Source of the DNA: Hygrocybe punicea
Lineage: Eukaryota > Basidiomycota > Agaricomycetes > Agaricales > Hygrophoraceae
Assembly (NCBI GenBank): GCA_963556145.1
Contig: OY744464.1
Location: 3,100,001 to 3,164,000, forward strand
Direction: 5' to 3'
Length of the DNA: 64,000 nucleotides
The notes beneath the pieces were generated by a model. The model was not told the DNA's origin, did no database searches, and saw nothing but the letters and a program-made list of their open reading frames with translations. A program made the position numbers and the translations under genes. Shown here one piece after another: positions 22,667 through 32,525 of the stretch. Position 1 is the stretch's first letter. Each line of letters opens with the position of its first letter.

Positions 22667-23376
22667 GGTGGGTTCTGTTGACTGAGCCAAGTTGATCTCA
22701 CATGCAATGATCTGAACTTGAAAAAAAAAGGACATCAGCTCATCCTTCTTTTTCACCTCAACGGTCACTCCTACCATGTCAACGAAATTTTCCCAAGTAC
22801 AAACTCATGCTGCTAATGTGGATCAGCACCCAGGAGAAATCATCGCCAAGAGAAAGTGTTGTACCAAGGCAGAAATGGAGGCAGCGTGTGCCGAACAGCT
22901 GGCTGTGAAAGTCGAGAAGGATGCTATCACAGCTGAGCTGATGAGGAACATCGCTCGCTTGGAGGATGAACTTGCTCAAAAAGACGCAAAGGAACAGGCT
23001 GGGATTCAAGAGCGACCAAGGCCTCAACCACGGGCTGTGGCCTCATCATCGGGTGGCAAACCTTGCAATGAGAAAACGCCTAATGGAGAAGGGCAGTCAG
23101 TTGCAGAAAAGGGTGAATGCGATGCTTTACTGACCTTGATGCTGCTAATTCTGAGATAGATGCGGTTGCAAAAGACACTGCAGGAGCGGCTGGCAAAGCT
23201 GCGATGGATGATGTCGTGGAATTTGAAGATGATCCTGTTGCTGGTTATCGAGATGATCCCAAGGACCTAACCTACACACCACAGGCTCAGCAGCAGGCAG
23301 AGGAAATAAGCGATGAGGAGATGGGCCAGCCAACAAAGAAGAAAAGAGTTCAGAAGAGGGACAAGCGAGCAGCCAT

Positions 23377-23522
23377 TGTGGAGGGACGGAGTCAGCTGGG
23401 AGAACTGGGATGGAATCGAGTGATGATAGTGATGATAGTCGCTACAACACGAGATCTGTACTACTAAGGAAACACAACCGTGGGAATCCTAGTCACGTGA
23501 CTGTCCAGGTACATCTACTACA
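23377..23522 (-). repeat. 3' LTR of the Gypsy element
   Basis: 146 bp, identical to 29624-29769. The pol frame runs 34 bp into it before stopping at 23489. Confidence 0.95.
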
Positions 23523-26500
23523 AGTGCCCCCCCTTCTTTAGCGACGCCCTCGTCGCTACTGGCAAGGCGATCCTCCTCCGCTGTCTCCACGGAATCGTCG
23601 AAGGGAAAGTCGTCGGTGTCCCTGGTGTCCAGCTCCGTCGGCTCCCCATCTGCTCTGTCTGCCAGTCTCGAGACCTCATCCTGTGCCATCTTGGTGCCAT
23701 CTTTGGGCTCGAAAGGCCTAAGCCTTCTGGCGTTGAAGGTGCCGTTGAGCGAGGTGCCGTCCATAGTTTCCAGAGTGTATGAGTTGCGGATGCATGTTAT
23801 GACGCGGCGCGGGGGAGACCAGAAGGGCATGAGCTTGCGTTCACTAGCAAATACATTGATCAGATCGCTGCGGTATACTTGAACGAGTTGACCAGTTTTA
23901 AATATAACTTCTCTTGGGGCCCGACTGATGACCTTCGCGTCAAAGATAGCTTTCCGGCGAGCTGCGTGGTCCACTGCGCAGGACCAGCCGTCCAGCCGTA
24001 GTTGGTCTGCGTATGCCATATGAATCGCCACATCGGTCTCAGAGGCTAGAGGGATTGCCGCTGGGTCCTCGGCGACCGGTGTGTCTATGGGAAGTGCAAA
24101 GAGTAGCTCGTTGGGTGAGAACTTGAGTGAGGGTAGTATGCGATCGGATAACGCCTTCACGGCCGTGTTGAGGTGGTCTGGCCAGTTCTTTGGGATGTCC
24201 TTCGTTGCCATCTGGTCGTAGTCGTCCTCACCGAGGCCAGGGGCACACAGACGCTTAAGGGTATTCAGCAAGATCTTGTTGTAGCCCTCAATGAGGCCGT
24301 TGATCCACGGGGAGTAGGCGGCTACAACGTGATGCTTAGTACCCATATCAGCGCAGTGGTCACGCACCGCATCGCAGTCAAAGTGGGAGCCGCCGTCGGA
24401 CATGAAGATGTCCGGGGCCATGAACGTGTTGGCTATACGGCTGAGGCTGTTGACCGTCGTTTTTCCTGAAGCGGACTTGGCCTTGAAGGCGAATGGCTTC
24501 CTAGAGAAGACGTCAGCATACAGGCCGATCTTTGAGAACCCACCTTTTCTGAGGGGCATGGATGTGTAGTCCCCTACGAGGAGTTCGAAGGGCCTGCGTC
24601 GGACGATTGGCTGCAGCAGGGCGTGCAGGTGGGTGTTGCCGAAGTTCTTACACCGGCCGCATTCGTGGATGGCTGCGGTCACGGATGCGTCGAGGAATGG
24701 GCTGAATATCCGGTCCAGTAGTTGCATCTTGATGACGTCATGGCCCATATGCGTCTTTGCATGCTCCACCCTGGCCAGTTCTGTGGCTTCGGCCTTGGTG
24801 ACGCATTCTCGGCGGGAGACAGCTCGCGCGACAGTGGCGCCACCGATCCTCCATAGGCGGCCGTCGTCGATTAGGAAGTCCTTTGCTTGGTGTGCCGCGC
24901 GTTTGCGGTCGCGATCGGTCGCGTCCTGTGGGACCCCGAGCAACGCGTCTATAACTTCCAGGAACGCGCGCTCAGCCTGGAAGCGAGCACGTAGGGATGA
25001 GTGCAGGTCATTCGAGGACTCTCCCACCGCGAACAGGTCGAAGGTGAGGCCGCGCGACACCTCCCAGTCGGGAAGGATGGTCCAGTCGCTGCCGTCTGTC
25101 GGTACCCGGGGTAGCTCCTCATCCTTTCGACTGAGCGCGTCGCCCACGAAGTTGATCTTACCCGCGATGTGCCTGACGCTGACTATCTGGTGAGCGAGTA
25201 CGCCGTCGCGCCAACGGGCGTGGGTGGTGCTGAGGTTGGTGCTCAGCAAGACGTCGCGGAGGGCCTGGCAGTCTGTCTCCAGCTCGACGGGGAAGCCCCA
25301 TATGATGTCGTCAAACTTGTCGAGGCCAAACTTGAGGGCCGCGAACTCCAGCAGAAAGGGTTTGTAGCGCTCCTCCGCTGGGGAAGTGTGTTTGGAGGTG
25401 TACGCTATGGGGTGTAGCTCCGTGATGACTTTGCCCCCCGGTCTCGTCACGGGAATGCGTTGGGCCAGGACGGCCCCGAAGCCTTCCTTGCAGCCGTCGG
25501 ATGTGACGATGAATGGGGTTCCATCGAACCTGGGGGCGACGAGGATGGGTGAGGACGTTAGGACCGCTTTCAGGTCGAGGAAGCACTTTTGGTGCTTCTC
25601 GGTCCACACGTCGGCCAGCTTGACGTTACGCAATGCTGCGCGGTAGGCGGACTTCCCAGCGTTCTTTGGAATGTCCACGGACTGTAATAAGTCAGACAGA
25701 GGTTGAGCCAACGTGGCGTAGCTGCGGATGAGATCCCTGAAATAACCGGTCAGGCCTAGAAAACTAGAAAGAGCGAGGAGGTCGGGGGGTGGGCGCCAGT
25801 TGACCACTGCAGTTAGTTTGGCTTCGTCGGCTTGGACCCCATTGGGGCCCACCTTGGACCCTGCGAAGATCATCTCCGTCATGAAGAATTTCGACTTCTT
25901 TGCTGAGAGTGATAAGCCCGTGTCGCGGATGCATTGGAAGAAGCGCCTGGTGCGATCCATCATGTCGTCGAATTCGTCGCCTGCCATGCCACCATCGTCG
26001 ACAAAGAGTTCGAGCTGGAGGGCCAAAAGTATATCACCAAGCTTCTCGGCCGTGACGTGTGCAAACGTCAACGGGGCGCCCGTGAGGCCGAAGGGCATAC
26101 GTTTCTGTGTGAAGAACCCACGGCCCTCGATATAAAAGGCCAGGTATGGCCTGCTCTCCTCGGGAATAATCACGGCGTAGAAGCCGGATGCGAAGTCGAA
26201 ACCGTGGACCCATCTGTGTCTGCTCAAGCGTCGTTGTTTTGACCGGACGTCGCCCTGCGGCATGGGAAAGACGTGGGTCACGTTGTTCAGGGCATTGTAG
26301 TTTTGGCAAAAGCGCCAGGTCTGGGGCTTCGGCGGCTCGACTGGAGTGTCTGGTTGTGGGGGTTGAGGGCCGAGATCGTGTGCAGGGGGATAGCCGTGAG
26401 CCGCGCACTCTTCATTGACTCTGTGGCGGAGCTCGTCCAGGAGGAGGCCCGGGTTATCGTGAATTTTCTGGCCCAGTGCGATGGGGGACATGCATTTTAC

Positions 26501-26995
26501 GTCCTCGGGGCGTATGGGCTCTATGATGTCGCCTTCGAGCAGCGTGTCGACGGTTTTGTGCAGGAACTCGCGTTGTGGTGGGGTGAGGGGTCGTTGTCTC
26601 GGTATGCGCTTGGGAAATGTTGTGCCTTCTGGTATGTGTATGCGATGCTCAGCGCCCAGCATGGGGTTGACTTCGCCTACGGACAGGGCGAAACAGTCAG
26701 CGTATTCGGCTATTAGGGCACGTAGCTTAGCTTTCTGGTCTTCGTCCAAGTCCAGTCCTATCATGACTTGGGCCAATACTTTGGCCACTCTCGCCGGCTT
26801 AAACGGGTCCGTCTTCCGGGTGAAAATGGAATGGTCAGCGTTGATCTCGACCTCCGGTTGGGCGTCTCCGACGTCCTCGTTGTCCGTATGGCCTCCACCG
26901 TCGTGTACGGCCCATGTGGGTGTGTCGTGTGTGTGGGGGTGTTCGTCGCTTGTTTGGGACTGTTGTCTGTCGTGAGCGTTCCATGGGGGCAACAC
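23489..26995 (-). CDS. pol: Gypsy pol: reverse transcriptase, RNase H, integrase
   Basis: 1168 codons. Domains in order: reverse transcriptase with the YxDD-type active site in the form LFVDDGG and a QKRMPFGLTGAP motif; RNase H with TSDGCKEGFGAVLAQ and LETDCQAL; integrase with an HHCC zinc site and DDE residues in VGDYTS, FMSDGGSHFD and GLIEGYNK. The C terminus has a beta-rich segment ending LNGTFNARRLRPF. The frame is the same as the protease frame upstream and is separated from it by one UGA at 27002-27004. No premature stop is seen within pol, so it may be active. Confidence 0.95.
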   Translation of the reverse strand: MLPPWNAHDRQQSQTSDEHPHTHDTPTWAVHDGGGHTDNEDVGDAQPEVEINADHSIFTRKTDPFKPARVAKVLAQVMIGLDLDEDQKAKLRALIAEYADCFALSVGEVNPMLGAEHRIHIPEGTTFPKRIPRQRPLTPPQREFLHKTVDTLLEGDIIEPIRPEDVKCMSPIALGQKIHDNPGLLLDELRHRVNEECAAHGYPPAHDLGPQPPQPDTPVEPPKPQTWRFCQNYNALNNVTHVFPMPQGDVRSKQRRLSRHRWVHGFDFASGFYAVIIPEESRPYLAFYIEGRGFFTQKRMPFGLTGAPLTFAHVTAEKLGDILLALQLELFVDDGGMAGDEFDDMMDRTRRFFQCIRDTGLSLSAKKSKFFMTEMIFAGSKVGPNGVQADEAKLTAVVNWRPPPDLLALSSFLGLTGYFRDLIRSYATLAQPLSDLLQSVDIPKNAGKSAYRAALRNVKLADVWTEKHQKCFLDLKAVLTSSPILVAPRFDGTPFIVTSDGCKEGFGAVLAQRIPVTRPGGKVITELHPIAYTSKHTSPAEERYKPFLLEFAALKFGLDKFDDIIWGFPVELETDCQALRDVLLSTNLSTTHARWRDGVLAHQIVSVRHIAGKINFVGDALSRKDEELPRVPTDGSDWTILPDWEVSRGLTFDLFAVGESSNDLHSSLRARFQAERAFLEVIDALLGVPQDATDRDRKRAAHQAKDFLIDDGRLWRIGGATVARAVSRRECVTKAEATELARVEHAKTHMGHDVIKMQLLDRIFSPFLDASVTAAIHECGRCKNFGNTHLHALLQPIVRRRPFELLVGDYTSMPLRKGGFSKIGLYADVFSRKPFAFKAKSASGKTTVNSLSRIANTFMAPDIFMSDGGSHFDCDAVRDHCADMGTKHHVVAAYSPWINGLIEGYNKILLNTLKRLCAPGLGEDDYDQMATKDIPKNWPDHLNTAVKALSDRILPSLKFSPNELLFALPIDTPVAEDPAAIPLASETDVAIHMAYADQLRLDGWSCAVDHAARRKAIFDAKVISRAPREVIFKTGQLVQVYRSDLINVFASERKLMPFWSPPRRVITCIRNSYTLETMDGTSLNGTFNARRLRPFEPKDGTKMAQDEVSRLADRADGEPTELDTRDTDDFPFDDSVETAEEDRLASSDEGVAKEGGALVVDVPGQSRD
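23523..23543 (-). promoter_or_regulatory. Polypurine tract
   Basis: On the minus strand the sequence next to the 3' LTR is AAAGAAGGGGGGGCACT. A purine run abutting the LTR is the normal primer site for plus-strand DNA synthesis. It also codes for part of the pol C terminus. Confidence 0.75.
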
Positions 26996-27001
26996 CGTGC
27001 G

Positions 27002-27004
27002 TCA
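27002..27004 (-). promoter_or_regulatory. Single in-frame UGA between pro and pol
   Basis: The minus strand reads CTG TGA CGC. Pro and pol share one frame and only this codon separates them. UGA followed by C is the leakiest stop context known in eukaryotes. It may be a readthrough signal or a single inactivating mutation. Confidence 0.6.
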
Positions 27005-28174
27005 CAGTCGATATCGTGTGCGTCTCCCTTTCCAGTGGGGCTTGTGGTGTTCGGGTGTGTGAACGGGGCCAGTTGTCCTTGGTGGGGTTTCTGTCGAGTC
27101 GGGTTCTTCCGAGTCTTCGACTCCCAAGGTGTTGCAAAGTGCTGTGTCCGGCAGGTCTGCGAGCCTGGCGAATGGGTTTGGGGTGTTGAAGGACGCCGTC
27201 ATTTTTATCTGACTGGGGTTGGTGCAGTTCGCTTGTCGAGGGTTCGGGGCTGTGCAGAACGGAGTTCCGGGCCGGTCGTTTTCGTTCCGGAGGATTTCCC
27301 ACCCGACGTCGTTTGGGATGCGTAGGGTGTCGTCGTTGTAGTCATGTGTGGCTCCGTATTGTTGGAGAATGGTCTTCCCCAACAAGACGGACCAACAACC
27401 CCCACTGGGGAATACTTCGAATGTCACCCTCTTGCGGGTGTTTCTGAGCTGGACGGTTCCGACCCAGCGCCCGTGCGACGGCACTTTGGTGCCGTCTGCC
27501 ATGCGCAGGATTTTGGTGGATGGGTGTAGGCGGCCAAGTTGGTGGCGTAGTCTGTTGTATGTAGATGTACATATTGCGTTTACCATTGCGCCGTCGTCGG
27601 CGAGGCCGCGGGCGCATTGGTCAAACCCATTTGGGCCTTGGAGGAGTATGGTTTGGATGAATGGTCTTGCCGTGTCTGTTTCAGCCGGTGTATCCCTTCC
27701 CACCGCATACAGGTCAACAATTTCATGTTTGATTGTTGTGAGACTTTGACATGGAGTATTTGTACTGACTAGAGAGTTCTGGGTGTCTTCTGTATGCAAT
27801 GTGAATTTAGGGGGGTATACCGGCATGTCCCCAACCCATCCCGCGCAGTGGTTGGGGACCGGCGTATCCGCTCGTTGATTTGTCTGGGCCGTCTGACTTC
27901 CGCTTATGCAGACGGCCCCCTTCCATTTCCCTGGCTGTCGTCGAAGTTGTTGGAGTAAAAGTATCCGCCGTAGTCGTGCGCGTGGTTGTCGAACCCGTCG
28001 TAACCTTGGTGTCCGTGGGACATGTAGTTCACGTTTTGTGTTTGGCGTTCTTTCCACAATTCGCGGGCGATGTGAGACGCTATTCTGCGCCAGGTACGTT
28101 CGTGTTCGGAGAGTGTGACCCCTCTGCAAACCGGGGCTGCCGCACGGTGGCCTGCCTGGCCGCAGTCCCAACAT
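27002..28174 (-). CDS. pro: Gypsy protease region (pro)
   Basis: The open frame spans 390 codons, but the translated part probably begins near 27931 by -1 frameshifting from gag. It carries a retropepsin-like region with LADDGAMVNAICTSTYN and a later SVLLGKTILQQYGA segment. The catalytic motif is ADDGA instead of the usual DSGA. The frame ends at UGA 27002-27004, followed at once by the pol frame. Protease cleaves the polyprotein during particle maturation. Confidence 0.8.
   Translation of the reverse strand: MLGLRPGRPPCGSPGLQRGHTLRTRTYLAQNSVSHRPRIVERTPNTKRELHVPRTPRLRRVRQPRARLRRILLLQQLRRQPGKWKGAVCISGSQTAQTNQRADTPVPNHCAGWVGDMPVYPPKFTLHTEDTQNSLVSTNTPCQSLTTIKHEIVDLYAVGRDTPAETDTARPFIQTILLQGPNGFDQCARGLADDGAMVNAICTSTYNRLRHQLGRLHPSTKILRMADGTKVPSHGRWVGTVQLRNTRKRVTFEVFPSGGCWSVLLGKTILQQYGATHDYNDDTLRIPNDVGWEILRNENDRPGTPFCTAPNPRQANCTNPSQIKMTASFNTPNPFARLADLPDTALCNTLGVEDSEEPDSTETPPRTTGPVHTPEHHKPHWKGRRTRYRL
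27886..27931 (-). promoter_or_regulatory. -1 ribosomal frameshift signal, gag to pro
   Basis: On the minus strand the slippery heptamer G GGA AAT (27931-27925) lies in the gag frame. A 6-nt spacer GGAAGG follows, then a perfect 10-bp stem GGGCCGTCTG / CAGACGGCCC with a 13-nt loop. The gag stop codon (27906-27904) sits in the loop. Slipping back one base continues directly into the protease frame (GKWKGAVCIS). Confidence 0.9.
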
Positions 28175-29523
28175 TCGCGGGATCCGAGTGGTGCAGTACC
28201 GGGGCTCAACGGGTACGGGTGTAATTCGTCCGGTTGTATGTTACCGTTGGCGCGGTGCCACTCATCAACCTGGGTTCTGTACGCGGTGCGTCCCGCGTCT
28301 GTGTCGGGGTGCTGTTGTATGGCGAGGTTTTGTAGGTCTTGGTATCGAGCAGCGATCGGACGGCCCCTGGTATTGGGTCCGGGCGGAAGTGGTGCAGGGT
28401 GTCGCGGTATGTTCGTGGGTTCCGGTCCCCCTCTGTGGAAGCGTGGGGTTAACCCCCGGCCTGCGAACAGATTCCCCCTGCCTCCCGTGTTGTTGACGAA
28501 TGGGTCGAGTGGGTTTCCCCTGGCGGGGTGTGGTCGGTAGTGCTGGATAGTGGTGTGTTGCTGTGGGGGGTTAATTGGGTGGTGGAAGTGAGTGCCGGTG
28601 AAGGCTTCGCATAGGGCTTTTGTTGGGGATGCTGGGATCCGTGCTAAGCAGGCGGTTTCCTCGTCTTTCTCGTATTTGGCTACGGTTTCTCGCAGGTGGA
28701 TGACGTCAATACCGCGCACGGTGTCGGCGAGCTCTTTGTATGTAGTGCGGGGTTTGTGTCTGATGAGGTCGCGGACCGGTGCTGGTAGAGAGTCGAACAC
28801 GTCTTGTAATAGGAGGCCGTTTGTGTCGTCAGCGTCCTTCGCCTTGGGAAGGAGCCCATTGGCCCATTTGATGTGGGTCCAGACCTCTTTGGATCCCGTC
28901 GTCTCGGTTTTCGTGCCGAGGGTTTCCACGGCGAGGGTCCATTCTTTGAGCTCCCGGATGCGTTCGGCCTTGGACGGTTTGGGAATGGTATTCTTCGGCC
29001 ACTGTTTCTTGAAGGCCTCGACCAACTTATCCCAGTCGTCTGTAATGTCGTTGGCTAGTCCGTCTAGCCATTGGTCGGCTGTGCCGCCGAAGTCCAGGTT
29101 GTTTCGAAAGCAGTCGACTTTCTTCTTGTCTGTCGTGTACTCTTTGTCCTCGATTTTGATGTTGATTTTGTGTAGGAATTGGCCGGAAGTCGTTTTTTCG
29201 TCAGGGCCGCCGTCCCAGTGTAGGGAACTGGACTCGCCCATTCTGGTTCTATGTGTGGGTGGTTGGCGAACGGTTGGCGATGTTGGTGGTGTGGTCGGTT
29301 GTGGGTTTTCGGAGCCTGTTGATGGTGTTGTGACGGAGGAGATGGACGATGATGATGGTGAGCTCAAGTATTTGCCGTTTTTGTCTCGGGGTCGTAGGGT
29401 GATCCTACGGTTGGGTGGTGTATTACGTGGGCGGCTTGATGACGCCATTTTGTGGTACTGGTAGTTGGGTAATGTACGTTTGTTCTCGGTGCGCGGTTCT
29501 CGGTTGTGGGTGTTTCGGTTCAC
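27904..29523 (-). CDS. gag: Gypsy gag
   Basis: 539 codons; a start at 29448 (MASSSRPRNTPP) is also plausible. It has a Ser/Thr/Pro-rich N terminus and a capsid-like middle (WLDGLANDITDDWDKLVEAF, then a helical region). A zinc knuckle CWDCGQAGHRAAAPVC has six residues before the last Cys where four are usual. Gag forms the particle and binds RNA. The frame ends at 27904 inside the frameshift stem-loop. Confidence 0.9.
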   Translation of the reverse strand: MNRNTHNREPRTENKRTLPNYQYHKMASSSRPRNTPPNRRITLRPRDKNGKYLSSPSSSSISSVTTPSTGSENPQPTTPPTSPTVRQPPTHRTRMGESSSLHWDGGPDEKTTSGQFLHKINIKIEDKEYTTDKKKVDCFRNNLDFGGTADQWLDGLANDITDDWDKLVEAFKKQWPKNTIPKPSKAERIRELKEWTLAVETLGTKTETTGSKEVWTHIKWANGLLPKAKDADDTNGLLLQDVFDSLPAPVRDLIRHKPRTTYKELADTVRGIDVIHLRETVAKYEKDEETACLARIPASPTKALCEAFTGTHFHHPINPPQQHTTIQHYRPHPARGNPLDPFVNNTGGRGNLFAGRGLTPRFHRGGPEPTNIPRHPAPLPPGPNTRGRPIAARYQDLQNLAIQQHPDTDAGRTAYRTQVDEWHRANGNIQPDELHPYPLSPGTAPLGSRECWDCGQAGHRAAAPVCRGVTLSEHERTWRRIASHIARELWKERQTQNVNYMSHGHQGYDGFDNHAHDYGGYFYSNNFDDSQGNGRGPSA

Positions 29524-29599
29524 GGTACTCGGTTCACGGTTCGCGGTGCTCGGTGCTCGGTGCTCAGTTCTGTGGGAAGTGTTCAGATGGCATGGGTGT

Positions 29600-29623
29600 C
29601 GAAGTTCGCTCTCATCACCACGT
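29600..29623 (-). other. Possible primer-binding site
   Basis: Just inside the 5' LTR the minus strand reads TGGTGATGAGAGCG. It starts with TGG, as expected for a tRNA 3' end. Which tRNA would prime is not clear. Confidence 0.45.
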
Positions 29624-29769
29624 TGTGGAGGGACGGAGTCAGCTGGGAGAACTGGGATGGAATCGAGTGATGATAGTGATGATAGTCGCTACAACACGAG
29701 ATCTGTACTACTAAGGAAACACAACCGTGGGAATCCTAGTCACGTGACTGTCCAGGTACATCTACTACA
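29624..29769 (-). repeat. 5' LTR of the Gypsy element
   Basis: 146 bp, identical to 23377-23522; begins and ends with TG..CA. Confidence 0.95.
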
Positions 29770-31634
29770 CCGTCAAGGCGTACCGGAAGGTGGTGGAAGT
29801 AAAGGAAGAACAAGAGCGTGAGTACTGATTTCGCTTCCTGATTGTTGCAACGTTGAAGGCTGAAGGTTGTCTCAGATCAAAGTCACCCAAATTGGAAGGT
29901 GTGACCACACAACCAACACATGTTGATTCTTGACGATATCACACTTTTTTTTCACACCCGCAGTACTCTCGACAAGAGTGAGGTCAGTATCATTGATAAA
30001 TGGGCAACCGAAGTCTGCCAGATGGGTCAGCCCCCCAAGAGAACTCCTACGAGGAGTCTTCTTAGCAAGGATCACTCAGCTAGTCCTACAAACTCCTCAA
30101 GTGTGGCTTCTTTCAGGCGCACGGCACACGGTCATTCTGGACTGTCCAAGAGCTCAGAACCAACCACAGTTGAAGGTGTAGATATCCCAGACTCGGATGT
30201 GGTTATTGCAAGATCGTCTAAGTCATCAAACCCGGTAATGTGGCTATTTTCATATAAAATGTCGTTTTAAATTCTGGTTAGGTTGATCAAGATTGAAGAT
30301 GCAACCATGACCTCAATGACCAACATCAGTGAATTAGGCCATCAAGGCCGTGCCCACTTCACCAACCGCGATCTCCCTTTTGGTGCCCAAGATGCGAACG
30401 TTTGGTGCTGAATTTTCATACCCACATACACCGTTTTCATCGCAAATTACTCTGACCCGTGGACAATTGACGATGACGACTCCGTAACAGCCCTGCAACA
30501 TATCTGGGATGCCATTTATATGAACCAGGCCAACGTGGTCAACATCCCCTACAAGATTGGTTACATGGACAGTGTATTCTTCATCGTACATTACTATGAT
30601 CAGCTGAATGTAGATACTAATGTACACCGCTCAGTCCAATCAACGAATTTATGAATGGAGGGCAACATTCGCATCGGCCACCCTGGCAGCAATCAATGAC
30701 TACTTTTTGGCCACGCCTGAACTCAATACCAATGAAGCCCGTGCAGCATTTGCTAAACGCCAACTCAAGAACTTCGCATTTCTTTTTGCCATTGCCGTTG
30801 GGAATGACAGAAACGTAAGCATATTTAAATCTAGTTCAATGCTACCATTGCTTAGCATAACAACCCGGAAAAAGGATTTCAAAGGCATATATCAAGGTCC
30901 CTTCGTTCTTCAAACCTTCAATGCACATTTCATGGCAATCCGCAATGCAATTAAAATTCTGGCAATCTCGAGGAGTTCGCTTGAGCCGAAGTCGGCGCTT
31001 GCACTGTCAGCGGCAGCTGTGAGTACTGACATTTGTGGATGTGCGCACACTTATGGATGGGTTTCAAGTCCGAAAGGGCCCTTTGGCTGTGGGCCAACAG
31101 GGACCTCATGATCGCAAACGAGAAAGAACCTAACAAACTTACCGTGACAATAACCAAAGGCATCAACCCAGCCACTGGACGAGACACAAAGGACATGGCA
31201 TTCACGGAACAAAACTGGGGGAAAGTGATGCGGGGTTATCTTAGGTCTATTGAGAAAATGTCATCCGAGGCTTTCGAAGAGGTGATTGAACTGACACAAG
31301 AATATGCTCGAAGTGGTTGTTACACGGATTCTCAGGGTTCAGTAGAGGAAGACGAGGAGCAAGAGTGTGCTGCTCTGATGGAACCTGGCATGAATTGTAT
31401 GTTTCTCAGCCTTACTTTCAGTTCCAGCATGCATGAGCTCTTACTTAGAATGCCACTGATTATAACCCGGTCAAAAATCGAGTCCGAGTCTCTCCCTGAT
31501 CCCACTGTGACCCTCAATATGATTCTGCCTGCTTGTTTTCCCTCGCTTTCCTTTTCAAAGTAATACTACCACTAGTACTACTAGTAGTACTAGTATACCA
31601 TGCACAATTATATGGATTTTAGAGAAAAGATTAT

Positions 31635-32525
31635 CCGTAAAGTTAAATGATTAAGTGTGATTAAGTACGATTACAGCCGTTTGCATTGAATATGGCAGTA
31701 AATTGCATCAATTGAAAAAAGTGGACTTAGAAGAATTTTGAGTGCTCTGTTGTGTATCTCATGAAGTACTGCATGGATTAAGATGGTTATAAAGGGAAAG
31801 TTGTACCATTTCTTAAGGGCTATCTACTCCTGTAATTACATTTGGACAATATTTAGTGTATGGTGAGTTGTGGGTGAAATAGAAGGTAAACTGGTGTTTT
31901 TTGACATCCAAATTGATATTGTCAAATTATGGCATCAAATGAGCTCCTATGAACAAGATTGTAGGGAGAAAATTGTTCAGTTTTTCAAGGGCTAGAAGCT
32001 CATATACTGTATTTTTCTTCATTTTTGTCCTTTCAGCCAATTTTACATTTTTACCATGTTCATTCATATTGGGCTTGAAATAGTATAAGACTCATAATTA
32101 TTGGCTGAAAGGACAAAAATGAAGAAAAATACGGTATATGAGCTTCTAGCCCTTGAAAAACTGAACAATTTTCTCCCTACAATCTTGTTCATAGGAGCTC
32201 ATTTGATGCCACAATTTGACAATATCATATTGGGTGTCAAAAATACTACATTACCTGTTTATTTCATCCACCACTCATCATATACTAAATATAGTCCAAA
32301 TGTAATTACTGGAGCTGATAGCCCTTAGAAAATAGTACAACTTTCCCTCTGTAACCATGTCAATCTGTGCAGTATTTCATGAGATACAGGATTGAGCACA
32401 GAAAATTTGTTTAAGTCCATATTATTCTATTGATTCAAAAAATTTCAAAAAGTGCCATCATTTATGCAAACGGCTGTAAGTAGATGGACATTCTTAATTC
32501 CACTTAATCACTTAACTACTTAAAA
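31635..32525. repeat. Long foldback at the right end of element B
   Basis: Two arms of roughly 380 bp are imperfect inverted copies, for example ACAGCCGTTTGCAT near 31671 against ATGCAAACGGCTGT near 32478. TTGTCCTTTCAGCCAA near 32027 pairs with TTGGCTGAAAGGACAA near 32101. The short loop is near 32070. No gene is seen inside. It may be a nested MITE or the element's own subterminal structure. Confidence 0.75.

Larger units (their letters stand above)
23377..29769 (-). mobile_element. Ty3/Gypsy LTR retrotransposon, structurally complete
   Basis: Two identical 146-bp LTRs (23377-23522 and 29624-29769) start TGTGG and end CTACA on the plus strand. The coding strand is minus: gag, protease, then reverse transcriptase, RNase H and integrase. 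That order defines Ty3/Gypsy. A purine-rich tract sits next to the 3' LTR and a TGG-starting sequence lies just inside the 5' LTR. Flanks are CCAT and CCGT, so no perfect target duplication is seen. Identical LTRs indicate a recent insertion. Confidence 0.95.
22776..31387 (+). pseudogene. Second gene of element B, interrupted by the Gypsy element
   Basis: The 5' part, 22776-23376, starts MSTKFSQVQ and carries a coiled coil and an acidic segment ending KKKRVQKRDKRAAI. The Gypsy element then intervenes. Directly after it, at 29770, the frame resumes with RQGVPEGGGSKGRTR. Downstream pieces to about 31387 include FTNRDLPFGAQDANVW, NYSDPWTIDDDDSVTALQ, YEWRATFASATLAAINDYF and INPATGRDTKDMAFTEQNWG, with probable small introns. 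I recognise a basidiomycete family of unknown function often near Plavaka transposases, but cannot name a domain. Stops and the 6.4-kb insertion make it non-functional. Confidence 0.75.

Noticed and set aside
25169..27325. Several plus-strand frames across 25-27 kb
   Set aside because: Antisense to the Gypsy pol gene.
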